DNA of 64,000 nt, taken from PALSA-278 sp963760285. GTDB taxonomy: Bacteria; Acidobacteriota; Terriglobia; Acidiferrales; UBA7541. The number at the start of each line of letters is the position of its first letter. Positions within the stretch are counted from its first letter, which is position 1. Where the stretch lies: assembly GCA_963760285.1 (NCBI GenBank), contig CAVXCI010000001.1:1488001-1552000 (forward strand), read 5' to 3'. Below, piece after piece: positions 55,814 to 64,000 of this stretch. Below the pieces are notes generated by a model, which made no database searches, was not told the DNA's origin, and saw only the letters and a program-made list of their open reading frames with translations. The position numbers and the translations under genes are program-made.

Positions 55814-57168
55814 ATGGCTACTGATATTGGATTAGCACGGCCGCTGCCCCAAAATCTTGATGCCGAGCGCTCCATCCTCGGCGCCATTCTTCTCGATAAC
55901 CACGCTCTGAATGCCGCCGTGGAGCGCCTCCGCCCCGAAGACTTTTTCTCGATCAAAACCGCCGTATTTTTGAGCTGCATGATCGCGCTCTCCGAGTTGC
56001 AGCAGTCCATTGATCTGATCACCTTGAGTGAAGAACTGGGCCGCCGCGGGGAGATGGAAGCATCCGGCGGGATCGCCTATCTGGCGCAGCTTTCCGATGG
56101 CGTCCCGCGCGTGGCCAACGTGGAGCACTATGCGCGCATCGTTAAGGACAAAGCCGTCCTGCGGAACCTGATTTACGCCTCGGCGAATATCCAGCAACGA
56201 GCGCTTGGATGCCGAGGAAGATGCGGACACCATTCTGGACGAGGCGGAAGCGGGCATCTTCCGCCTGGCCGAAGAACGTGTACGCACCGGCCTGATTGGA
56301 GTGCGGGAACTGGTTCGCGAGAATTATCTCCCGGCTGGAGAAAATTTTCAGCGAAGGCCGCCAGATTACCGGCCTGAGCACCGGCTATGCGCAGATGGAT
56401 AGCCGACACCGCCGGCCTGCAGGATTCCGAGCTGATCATCGTCGCCGCGCGCCCATCCATGGGAAAGACTTCGCTGGCGTTGAACCTGGCGGAAAACGTG
56501 GCGCTTCGCAACAGGGCGTGCCGGTGGCCATATTCAGCCTGGAAATGTCCAAGGAATCGCTGCTGCTGCGCCTGCTGGCCTCCATGTCGCGAGTCAATGC
56601 GCATCATTTCCGTACAGGGCGCCTCAGCAAGCGAGGAGTGGGCCAAGGTTTCCGACGCGCTCAATGAGGTGGCCGAGGCGCCCCTGTGGATTGACGATTC
56701 GGCTCCTGCAGCGTGCTGGAAATGGCGGCGAAGCTGCGGCGGCTGAAACGCGACAAGGGCTCTCCCTGGTGATCGTGGACTATCTGCAACTCATCACCGC
56801 CCGTGGCCGATTCAGCAACCGCAACGAAGAAGTTTCCAGCATCTCGCGCTCATTGAAAGGGCCTGGCCAAGGAGCTGCGCGTTCCCGTGATGGTGCTCAG
56901 CCAGTTGACGCGCGCGCCGGAGCGCGAAGATCGCCGCCCGCAGCTATCCGACCTGCGGGAATCGGGCGCCATCGAGCAGGACGCCGACGTGGTTCTTTTC
57001 ATCCATCGTCCCAACATGTTCAAGAAGGATCAGCCCGAAGAGGAGCGCGCCAAGACGGAAGTGATTATCGCCAAGCAGCGCAATGGCCCCACGGGGGTTG
57101 AAAAGTTTGTCTTTCTTGAGAAACATACACGCTTCGAGGAAGCAGCTCCGGATGCGTGGGAGCTGTAG
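55814..57168 (+). CDS. dnaB: Replicative DNA helicase DnaB, heavily frameshifted
   Basis: LPQNLDAERSILGAILLDNH, then QSIDLITLSEELGRRGEMEA, make up the N-terminal primase-interacting domain in frame. Motor-domain pieces follow in several frames: TGLSTGYAQMD, Walker A ARPSMGKTSLALNLAENVA, VAIFSLEMSKESLLLRLLAS, Walker B LVIVDYLQLI, VMVLSQLTRAPEREDRRPQL and GAIEQDADVVLFIHRP. About eight single-base shifts lie between 56200 and 56880. The final frame is open to the stop at 57168. The protein is essential for replication, so decay is implausible. Total span matches the usual length of about 450 residues. Confidence 0.93.
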
Positions 57169-57400
57169 TGGCCGGGATCCGTATCCGCTCGGGCGGCAGG
57201 TGTGAATTTCCCGTGTGTCACCCGGAAGGCAATTGTGTGTGCATTCTTCCGCGACATTCCCGGCGGACATCGCCTGCCAACTGCTGATTCAACTCCCGTG
57301 CGCATTATCTCCCTTGCATGGAAAGGCATTGCGGCGGACTCCACCATATTTCTCAAGCGGGCTCGTATGGAATTGGAATTGCGATGAGTCCCGTGGGAAA

Positions 57401-58651
57401 ATGTCCACGAGTCTTGCAGCAGTTTTGGAAACGCCATTCCGTGTGCAACACGCGAGGTCCGCGATCCTCAATCGAGTGAGCAGCAAAGTGAAGTTTGACG
57501 GGCGTCCCGTATGGGCAGAGATTTCCCTGGCCGCGATTCGCCACAATTTGCGGGTGATTCGGCGGCAAGTGGGCCGCGAGCGCAAAGTGCTCGCCGTTGT
57601 GAAAGCCAACGCCTATGGTTTGGGCGCGGTGGACATTTCGCGCGCGCTGGCGCGCGCCGGAACCGATTGGTTTGGGGTAACGTCCGCGAGCGAGGGCGCT
57701 GGAATTGCGCCGCGCCGGCATTCGCGAACCCATCCTAATTCTCACCGGGTTCTGGCCGGGCGAGGAAGCGGAACTGCTTCGTTGGCGCCTGACGCCCACG
57801 GTGACGGAATGTGGGCAGTTGCACCGGTTGGAACGCGCTGCGGCGCGGATTTCGCGAAGCAAGTCGAAACCCTTTGCATTTCATCTTGAAAATCAATACC
57901 GGAATGAACCGGCTGGGGATTGACGCCTGCTCCGTGCGACTCCTTCGCCCGCATGCTGCGCAATATCCGCACTTGCGCCTTGAAGGGACCTACACCCACT
58001 TTGCTTCCGCGGAGGATTTTACCAGTCCCCAAACGGCGGAGCAGGAGGACGTTTTTTTCTCGGCGATTGAACGGTTGCGGGCGGCAGGCGTGGATCCCGG
58101 AATGCTTCATCTCGCCAACAGCGGAGCCATTTGCGCCCGGCCCAGCACATGGGCGGACATGGTTCGAGCCGGGGCCATTCTTTATGGTTACCACCAGAAT
58201 TTCCAGCCCACCGAGCGCAAACAGGAGATCGCTGCGAATCTTCCCTTTCCGCCCCTGTTTGTCCTTCCGCACGCGGATTATTGCTCTGCGTGATGTCCCG
58301 CCGGGAAAGGGAGTGGGATATGGAGCTACGTTCCGGACGCCAGGAGCTTCGCGGATCGCCGTCCTGGCGGCCGGTTATGCGGACGGCTTGCTCGCCAGCG
58401 CAGCAACCAAGGAATGGTTCTGATACGCGGGGAGCGCGCGCCCATCGTGGGGATCGTGTCCATGGACCTCACCGCGGTGGACGTGACAACGTCGAAGGCG
58501 CGCGAGTGGGAGATATGGTAACCATTTACGGCGAAAGTGGCGGGGATGCCATTGAAGTCAGTGAAGCCGCGAGGGAAGTTGGCAGTGTTACGTCTGACTT
58601 CCTCTGTTCTATTGGGCGCAGCGCGTCCCAAGGTTTTACGTACCTAAGTAA
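57401..58651 (+). CDS. alr: Alanine racemase, frameshifted
   Basis: RPVWAEISLAAIRHNLRVIR leads to the PLP lysine in LAVVKANAYGLGAVD. Next come GTDWFGVTSASEG, the LELRRAGIREPILILTGF piece in another frame, INTGMNRLGI, the conserved HLANSGA, and AGYADGLLASAA, PIVGIVSMDLTAVDV and the end VGSVTSDFLCSIG-RVPRFYVPK. About seven frame changes are needed. It interconverts L- and D-alanine for peptidoglycan. The stop at 58649-58651 is inferred from the family C terminus. A start inside (GTG at about 57478) is also possible, because the first 30 residues look unrelated to the family. Confidence 0.9.
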
Positions 58652-58924
58652 TATATCAGGAATTCATCTACTTACGTTCAATAAGTTATTTATCAGTAAT
58701 ATACTTGCATTGAAATAGGCATGGGGTGTTACAATAACCGGGCTGGTTTCTTGTGGCCGTATAGGGGAAGTTGCAATGGGGTAACTTCCATTCTCTTAGG
58801 CTTCCGCGGGGAGCCGGCCAAACGTCTACAGCTACAGGGATGGGGGATCATATAGCCAGCCGTTTCTTCGAGAGTATCGTGCGAAATGCGGCCGCACCTG
58901 TCGTATTTACAGCGAGGCGATAAA
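58652..58924 (+). other. A+T-rich gene-free stretch after alr
   Basis: 273 bp; bases 58650-58735 are strikingly A+T-rich for this genome. A hairpin is formed by GGAAGTT (58766-58772) and AACTTCC (58783-58789). No gene is recognisable. A promoter for the following PIN-domain gene probably lies here, but no clear -35/-10 pair can be chosen. Confidence 0.55.
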
Positions 58925-59942
58925 ATGTCCAAGGCTTCCTCTCTGAATCAATCCATTCGTCCGTGTCGGCATTGCGTAGGTCTTCCTCATTTGTCGCCGC
59001 CGCGGGAGGGGGGTTCTGTTTTCCCCCTTTGGCAATATCTCCTATATGGGGTGCGGCTCTGGGATTGCATTCGCACTGATCATCGTCTATCTGAGATTGG
59101 GCTGCGCGCTGGTCCCTGCGGAAACTACGTAGGGGAGGTATCCGGAGTTATCGGCGCTCTTCTGGTAGCTCGCTGTCGGTATTTGTCCTGTCTCACATCA
59201 GCATTTCGCCCATGGTCCCAGTCTTTGGTTGTTCTGTTTATCTTCTTATTTAGTGTGTACGTAGGGGTCATGGTGGGCGCTGGCAAGAGTAACCTGTTGA
59301 ATCTAAAGGCGGCGGGAGCGTCTATTGCGGAGTCCGACAGAAAACAGGAAGGAGCATTGGCAAGGTGCTTGATACAAGCGTCATTATTGACGGACGCGTG
59401 GCAGATATCGGCGAAGCGCAGTTCCTGGATGGCCACTTATTGGTTCCGCGGTTCATTCTATATGAATTGCAGACCGTGGCGGATTCTTCCGATGGACTGC
59501 GGCTGAAGCGGGGCCAGCGCGGCCTGGAGGTATTGCAGCGCCTCCAGAAGATGCCCAATCTGAACGTTCAAATTGTGGAAGATGACTTCCCGGAGGTGCA
59601 GGAAGTGGACATGAAGCTGATCGAGTTGGCGCGCCGATACGGAGCCAAAATCGTGACCAACGATTTCAATCTGAACAAGGTTGCATCACTTCAGGGTATG
59701 GAAGTGCTCAACGTCAACCAACTTGCCAAAGTCTTGAAACCCGTGGTGCTGACGGGCGAAGCAATGCGCGTCTTGATTCAACGCGAGGGCAAGGAGTCAA
59801 CCAGGGCGTGGCCTACCTGGATGACGGAACCATGGTCGTGGTGGATGGCGCGCGAAGGCTCATTAATCACACGATCGAAATTACAGTAACTTCCGTGCAT
59901 CAAACCGCTGCCGGAAAAATGATATTCGGACGGGTTCGATGA
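58925..59942 (+). CDS. Membrane protein with PIN and TRAM domains (YacL-like), frameshifted
   Basis: The C-terminal two-thirds is clear: VLDTSVIIDGRVADIGEAQF, LVPRFILYELQTVADSSDG, RGLEVLQRLQKM, GAKIVTNDFNLNKVASLQG (PIN nuclease residues Asp, Glu, Asp) and a TRAM segment NQGVAYLDDGTMVVVDGARR in a shifted frame. Before it, hydrophobic helices (GVIGALLVA, LVVLFIFLFSVYVGVMVGAG) are broken over several frames. YacL-type proteins are membrane-anchored PIN nuclease-fold proteins of unresolved role. The start at 58925 is tentative. Located before ispD-ispF, the usual place in many bacteria. Confidence 0.82.
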
Positions 59943-60153
59943 GCGTAGGGAGCACAATTCGTGCGCAGCTGTCGCTTCGTGCGTCTGGCTCGCTTGCGAA
60001 CGACTCGCAGTCTTAACGCCATTCGTCCCGGGGAATTGAAGTCCGTGAACGGGCATCTTCGTCCCACTCATCCGACCGGTTTCTCGGTTCCGTGCTGAGG
60101 GTGCCGCGAAGTGATTTCCCCAGAAATCCCCGTGCGATAGACTGCTGGTTCCT

Positions 60154-60880
60154 ATGGGCCATCACACTCGCCATTCTGCCCGCTGCGGGCCTGGGCACGC
60201 GGATGGGCGCGGAAACTCCCAAGCAATTTCTGGATCTGGATGGTGTTCCGCTGGTAATTTTTACGTTCGCCGACTGGCGGCATGCGCCTCCATTGATGAC
60301 TTTATCATTGCCGCGCGCGATGATGAAGTTGCCGCCCTGCAGGATCGAGTAGCTCTGGCGCGGCTGGGAAAACCGGCGAAGGTAGTGCATGGCGGAGAGT
60401 CGAGACAGCAATCCGTTTCCAACGCCTTGGCGCAAGCTCCGCCGGATACCGAAATCGTGATGGTGCATGATGCCGTGCGCCCCTTGGTCACCGCCGAGCA
60501 GACCGAGCGGGTGATTGCCGAAGCGCGAGTACGTGGCGCCGCGATCCTGGGTATCCCAGCCATTGATACCGTAAAGGAAGTGAAGCGGACGAGCTTGCCC
60601 GGAAGACGTGGCTCTCATTATCTCCACCATCCCGCGGGAGCGCATTGTTTTAGCGCAGACACCACAGGCTTTTTCGTTCAGCTCTTGCGTGAGGCATTCG
60701 CGCGGGCCAATGCGGATGGCGTCATGTCGTCGGACGAAGCTTGCTGGTGGAGCGCATGGGACACGATGTTTTCGTGGTGCTGGGATCGGAACGCAATCTG
60801 AAGATCACCCGCCCGGCGGACATGGATCTCGCGCGGTTCTATTTGCAGCAGGAACGCGCCGAAAAGGTGGAGAGAAAAAT
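60154..60880 (+). CDS. ispD: 2-C-methyl-D-erythritol 4-phosphate cytidylyltransferase, frameshifted
   Basis: ILPAAGLGTRMGAETPKQFL is the nucleotide-binding loop. FIIAARDDEVAALQDRVALA, KVVHGGESRQQSVSNALAQA, VMVHDAVRPLVTAEQTERVI, IPAIDTVKEVKR, IVLAQTPQAF and a C-terminal LKITRPADMDLARFYL follow, in four frames (breaks near 60160, 60290, 60600 and 60750). It transfers CMP to MEP in isoprenoid synthesis. Start and stop are approximate. It abuts ispF. Confidence 0.9.
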
Positions 60881-61355
60881 TTGCTCGCTGTGGGATCGGC
60901 TACGACCTTCACCGGCTTTCCGAGGGGCGCAAGCTCATTATCGGCAGCCTGGAACTTCCATTTGAAAAAGGTCCGGTGGGCCATTCCGATGGCGACGTGC
61001 TCGGCCATGCAATTTGCGACGCTCTGCTGGGTGCGGCGATGCTCGGCGATATCGGGACGCATTTCCCCGATACCGATCCCAGGTGGAAAGACGTTTCCAG
61101 CCTGGTTTTCTTGAAAGAAATTGGGCGGCGGCTTTACGGCAGAAATCCATTGGCATTGTTCACATCGACGGAATCGTGATCGCGGAACGCCTGAGCTGGG
61201 ACCACATTTCCCCGCATGCGTGAAGTGTTGGCTGACGCGCTCTGGTGTTGGGCGTGGACCAAATCAACTTAAAGGCCAAGACCCATGAAGGCATGGGCGA
61301 AATTGGCCGGGGTGAAGCTATTGCGGCTCACGCCATCGCCACGTTGGACGATTGA
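60881..61355 (+). CDS. ispF: 2-C-methyl-D-erythritol 2,4-cyclodiphosphate synthase, frameshifted
   Basis: GIGYDLHRLSEGRKLIIGSL, then the zinc-ligand GHSDGDVLGHAICDALLGAA and DIGTHFPDTDPRWKDVSSL. After breaks near 61130 and 61210-61235 come QKSIGIVHIDGIVIAERLSW, INLKAKTHEGMGEIGRGEAI and AAHAIATLDD with stop at 61355. It forms the cyclodiphosphate in the MEP pathway. The start is uncertain by a few codons because the N terminus lies at an apparent frame change. Confidence 0.91.
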
Positions 61356-61435
61356 AGGGAGCCTTACTCACTCGACCTTCCGGGCGTACCTGAATCCCGG
61401 ATTCGGCTTCAACTCTGCCTTGCGATAGAATTCCA

Positions 61436-61987
61436 TGCGTGAGAAGTGAACCCGCCGCTCCTCTCGCTGAGCGCCCGGCATTGCATGGACACCCCAGGAC
61501 TTGGCTGCCATTTGCCGCGAAACCGGTTGGCTCGATGGGGAAGATTCTCTGGAGCTGTCATTGTGGTTCGAACGCGCGGCGTCTTTGCTTGGGCCTCACG
61601 CTGTTGACCATGAGTCGCTCACCGTGCTTCTGCGCTTGATCTTTGAATATGACGCCGCCGTTCTTTTCCGCGATACCAACGTCCACGCACTGCTGGCGCG
61701 ACCGGGCGCTCACGAAGTCCTGCGCGCGCTGGCAAGATTGGCGCTCTCCGGACCAGACGTTGATTCTGACCGCTTCAAACAGATTATCGACGAGATGAAA
61801 AATATGGTGCCTTGGCGTGGCGTACGTTTATTTCATCCCATCCGCCGTGGCTCTGGCGGGGCGTCCCGGAGAAGGTGAGCTGGACCGCGTCATACTGCTT
61901 CTGGACACGGCTTCCCGCCTTCCTTTCCGCGTGCCTGTGAAGGGTACGCGGGAGAGAATGCTTGAATTCTGCGCGCTCTTGGATTGA
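61436..61987 (+). CDS. GltX-type anticodon-binding-domain-like protein, frameshifted
   Basis: The readable frame covers LAAICRETGWLDGEDSLELS, LRLIFEYDAAVLFRDTNVHA and DRFKQIIDEMKNMVPWRGVR. After one break near 61845 it continues RLALAGRPGEGELDRVILLL to a stop at 61987. The HPIRLALAGRPGEGELDRVI block resembles the C-terminal, anticodon-binding part of class I glutamyl-tRNA synthetases, but no catalytic HIGH/KMSKS domain precedes it. Family assignment is tentative. The start is not defined. It lies 9 bp before rlmB. Confidence 0.5.
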
Positions 61988-61996
61988 GGACCTATT

Positions 61997-62776
61997 GTGG
62001 ACCGTCTGATTGGAATTCATCCCGTTGAAGAAGCATTGCGAAGTGGCAGCGCCGTTGAACGGCTGGTGATAGCCCGCGGAAACCTTAGCACGCGCCTGGA
62101 AGAAATCGTCAAGATGGCGCGCTCGCGCGGCGTGCCGGTACGATTCGAAGATCGCGCGGCATTAAATCGCCTCGCGGGTTCACGCGAACACCAGGGAGTG
62201 GTGGCATTGGGTGGGTCAAAATCCGCCGTGGGCCTTGAGGATCTGCTGGAAAAGGCTGGGAATGAGGGACTGCTCGTCCTGCTCGACGGCATTGAGGATC
62301 CCCAGAATCTGGGTGCAATCATCCGCACTTCCCTGGCGGCGGGAGCCGACGGCGTGGTCATCCCCGAACGCCGCGCCGCCGGTCTCACGGAATCCGTGGC
62401 GCGCGCTTCCGCCGGTGCGCTGCAACATCTTCCTGTCGCCCGCGTGAAGAATCTGGTCCGCGCCATGGAGGAACTGAAAGAAAACGGTTACTGGCTGGTG
62501 GGACTAGACGAGCGCGCCTCGCAGGATTACACACGCGCTGATCTAAGCGGCAGGTTGGCGCTGGTATTCGGCCGCGAAGGCGCGGGGCTGCATGAACTCA
62601 GCCGCAAACGGTGTGATTTCCTGGCATCAATTCCCACGCAAGGGCCAGTGCGTTCGCTGAATGTATCTGTTGCTGCGGGAGTTGTTCTCTTTGAAGCTGT
62701 CCGGCAACGTCGCGCGAAGAATCCAGCTGCAAAACCTTTGCTGGCCTCAATACCCGAAGAAACCCCACACACGTAG
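61997..62776 (+). CDS. rlmB: 23S rRNA 2'-O-ribose methyltransferase (RlmB/TrmH family)
   Basis: 259 residues starting with GTG at 61997. The N-terminal substrate-binding domain (GIHPVEEALRSGSAVERLVI) is followed by the SPOUT knot with motif 1 DGIEDPQNLGAIIRTSLAAG, motif 2 LALVFGREGAGLHEL and motif 3 IPTQGPVRSLNVSVAAGVVL. It methylates 23S rRNA G2251 in E. coli; a related tRNA/rRNA target is possible here. It is intact. Confidence 0.94.
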   Translation: MDRLIGIHPVEEALRSGSAVERLVIARGNLSTRLEEIVKMARSRGVPVRFEDRAALNRLAGSREHQGVVALGGSKSAVGLEDLLEKAGNEGLLVLLDGIEDPQNLGAIIRTSLAAGADGVVIPERRAAGLTESVARASAGALQHLPVARVKNLVRAMEELKENGYWLVGLDERASQDYTRADLSGRLALVFGREGAGLHELSRKRCDFLASIPTQGPVRSLNVSVAAGVVLFEAVRQRRAKNPAAKPLLASIPEETPHT

Positions 62777-62800
62777 TTGCGGCGTGACTCTCCGATTTGA

Positions 62801-63322
62801 TCACTTGTCGTACTGGATTAGCGAAAAAACATCCATTCCCGTGAGTTTTCTCCGCCCGTTCAGAAAACTCAATTCCACGGCGAAGCCTGCACCGGCGATT
62901 TCTCCGCCGAGTTGGCGAATGAGTTGCGCCGCAGCTGCCGCTGTTCCTCCGGTCGCCAGCAGGTCGTCACAGATGAGCACATGCTGCCCAGGGCGCACGG
63001 CGTCCTGATGCATTTCCAGCGTGTCGGTGCCATATTCCAACGCGTAGCTTACCTGGGCCGTTTTCCAAGGCAATTTCTTTGGCTTGCGCACCGGCACGAA
63101 TCCCGCGCCCAGGCGGTAAGCCAGCGCCGGCGCGAATATGAACCCGCGCGCTTCGATGCCCGCCACCACGTCAATCTTCTGGCCGGAATAGTGGTCTCCG
63201 AGTTTTTCGATCAGATCGTGGAAACCCTGGGGGTCCTGCAAAAGCGTGGTGATGTCGTAGAAAAGAATTCCCGGTTTAGGATGGTCGGGTATTTCACGTA
63301 TTATTTTTTTCAGATAATCCAT
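62801..63322 (-). CDS. apt: Adenine phosphoribosyltransferase
   Basis: 173 residues from the ATG at 63322. IPDHPKPGILFYDITTLLQD, VAGIEARGFIFAPALAYRLG, FVPVRKPKKLPWKT and the PRPP loop VLICDDLLATGGTAAAA, then ELSFLNGRRKL. It salvages adenine to AMP. Intact. It follows acyP on the same strand by 17 bp and converges with rlmB. Confidence 0.97.
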   Translation of the reverse strand: MDYLKKIIREIPDHPKPGILFYDITTLLQDPQGFHDLIEKLGDHYSGQKIDVVAGIEARGFIFAPALAYRLGAGFVPVRKPKKLPWKTAQVSYALEYGTDTLEMHQDAVRPGQHVLICDDLLATGGTAAAAAQLIRQLGGEIAGAGFAVELSFLNGRRKLTGMDVFSLIQYDK

Positions 63323-63339
63323 TTTGGCCTCTCTGCTTT

Positions 63340-63627
63340 CTAGTGATCGCGTTCGATAGAAAAACGCCGGACATAGCGCAAATCCGAAACGGTAATCTCC
63401 ACTTTCAGGTCCGAGACGATGGCGCCATCGGGCCCGCGCCGCAATTCCTTCTCCATCGTCAGTAAATCTGCTTCTGCTCCCATGACATACACTTCCACGC
63501 GCCCATCGCGCAAATTCTTTGCGTAGCCGGAAAGACCCAGGCGGCGGGCCGCCCGTTCCGTGAAGAAACGGAATCCCACGCCCTGTACCACGCCAGAAAC
63601 GAAGAATCTCTTGGCTACGTGCGTCAT
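63340..63627 (-). CDS. acyP: Acylphosphatase
   Basis: 95 residues. KRFFVSGVVQGVGFRFFTER holds the catalytic Arg region, and LGLSGYAKNLRDGRVEVYVM the catalytic Asn. It hydrolyses acyl phosphates such as acetyl phosphate or 1,3-bisphosphoglycerate. Intact and probably co-transcribed with apt. Confidence 0.95.
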   Translation of the reverse strand: MTHVAKRFFVSGVVQGVGFRFFTERAARRLGLSGYAKNLRDGRVEVYVMGAEADLLTMEKELRRGPDGAIVSDLKVEITVSDLRYVRRFSIERDH

Positions 63628-63723
63628 TCCCTGGCGGCTCCTGTGCTTCGGTCTGCAATCGCGCGATTGTACCAGAGCAGGCCGCAGGCCCGAGCGTCCT
63701 GGGAGTAAGATATGTGTGGCGTG

Positions 63724-63739
63724 TGAACGTTTTCGTTCA
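63724..63739. repeat. Inverted repeat TGAACG-TTTT-CGTTCA in a divergent region
   Basis: A perfect 6-bp inverted repeat with a 4-bp spacer lies between acyP and the divergent secreted-protein gene at 63776. A site for a dimeric regulator is possible; the short arms allow chance occurrence. Confidence 0.4.
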
Positions 63740-63775
63740 TCACCCCAGGAAAGAAGGAGGCATCAAAACAGCCTA

Positions 63776-64000
63776 GTGAGAGGTAACCACTCAATTCGCG
63801 CCGGGATCATTGCGCTGGCCTTTCTTGCCGCGGCTGTCCCACGGGCTCTGGCCCAGGAGCAGGGACCCATCGCCCCGCCTCCCAAGTTCGAAACGAAGAG
63901 TATTTCTCCAGAAACCAACGGAGGGCCGCCGCCGATTCCGTTGCAGACGTTGCTTCAGCAGGTGGCGCAGCACGAGGATGCCATTGAGCGCGAATATTCC
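63776..64000 (+). CDS. Start of a secreted proline-rich protein (cut by the right edge)
   Basis: 75 codons are open to the window end. VRGNHSIRAGIIALAFLAAA leads to a signal-peptide cleavage region ALAQEQ, then a Pro-rich segment (GPIAPPPKFETK, GGPPPIPLQ) and a charged helix (QVAQHEDAIEREYS). The start is taken as GTG at 63776. A strong AGGAGG lies 16 bp upstream, slightly far, so an indel may hide a better start. The family cannot be named from this fragment. Confidence 0.6.
   Translation, partial: MRGNHSIRAGIIALAFLAAAVPRALAQEQGPIAPPPKFETKSISPETNGGPPPIPLQTLLQQVAQHEDAIEREYS

Noticed and set aside
57169..57400. Possible tRNA or small gene between dnaB and alr
   Set aside because: No cloverleaf or T-loop pattern could be built and short frames show no likeness; nothing supported.
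55568..59959. GGGAGCACAATT found both after rplI and after the PIN-domain gene
   Set aside because: Twelve bases shared only twice; the second copy lacks the palindrome. Probably chance.
59943..60153. Possible tRNA before ispD
   Set aside because: Some short complementary segments, but no anticodon stem or TTCGA-type loop.
1..64000. CRISPR array, prophage or complete transposon
   Set aside because: No regularly spaced repeats, and no transposase or phage structural genes; only the integrase stub and the 21-bp repeat pair were found.

Overview
The window is 64 kb of G+C-rich bacterial chromosome. Several features suggest an Acidobacteriota-type organism: a futalosine-pathway menaquinone block (mqnE, a UbiA-type prenyltransferase, ubiX), a GloVer tandem-repeat exported protein, a TonB receptor with an N-terminal carboxypeptidase-like domain, small secreted proteins with GWISD/CGAKG motifs, and the order rpsF-rpsR-rplI-dnaB-alr and PIN protein-ispD-ispF-rlmB. 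The assignment is by gene content only. I saw no rRNA, tRNA, CRISPR array or complete mobile element.

Layout. 1-13.3 kb: a TldD-like protein (cut by the left edge) coupled to an exported TldE-like partner, a membrane phosphoesterase, a zinc-type CDF transporter with three C-terminal domains, a GT-C glycosyltransferase, a large GH18-deacetylase-GT2 fusion, and a single-chain type IIL restriction-modification enzyme. 13.4-18.7 kb: panB, a DinB-like gene, panC, a glycine-zipper secreted protein, bcp, a small lysine-rich protein and gatB. 18.8-24.6 kb: a complete vitamin B12 uptake locus, btuF-btuC-btuD and a BtuB-like receptor. Each of its two transcription units is preceded by a cobalamin riboswitch, and the first has an intrinsic terminator. 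24.6-34.9 kb: thiolase, GloVer protein, serS, an integrase remnant, an ECF sigma/anti-sigma pair, gdhA with a structured leader, thiD. 35-48.6 kb: pyrR-pyrB-pyrC, two glycosyltransferases, DUF2071, the menaquinone block, larB, selA, purH. 48.7-64 kb: mostly housekeeping: a TPR protein, ispE-prs-rplY-pth-rpsF-rpsR-rplI, dnaB, alr, a YacL-type PIN protein, ispD-ispF, rlmB, apt, acyP, and the start of a secreted protein at the right edge.

Sequence quality decides how the window should be read. At least twenty genes, including essential ones (dnaB, alr, gatB, rpsF, ispD, ispF), are broken by one or more single-base frameshifts, packed into 13.8-26 kb and 54-62 kb. The protein similarity continues across every break in another frame, so I treat these as consensus errors and list each gene once over its full span. 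Starts and ends inside those stretches are approximate.

The points most worth a second look are the GH18-CE4-GT2 fusion, which looks like a one-chain version of a PgaB/PgaC-type exopolysaccharide machine; the type IIL enzyme with an intact D-X9-EXK site; the exported TldD/TldE-like pair; the doubly riboswitch-controlled B12 locus; and the gdhA leader hairpin.
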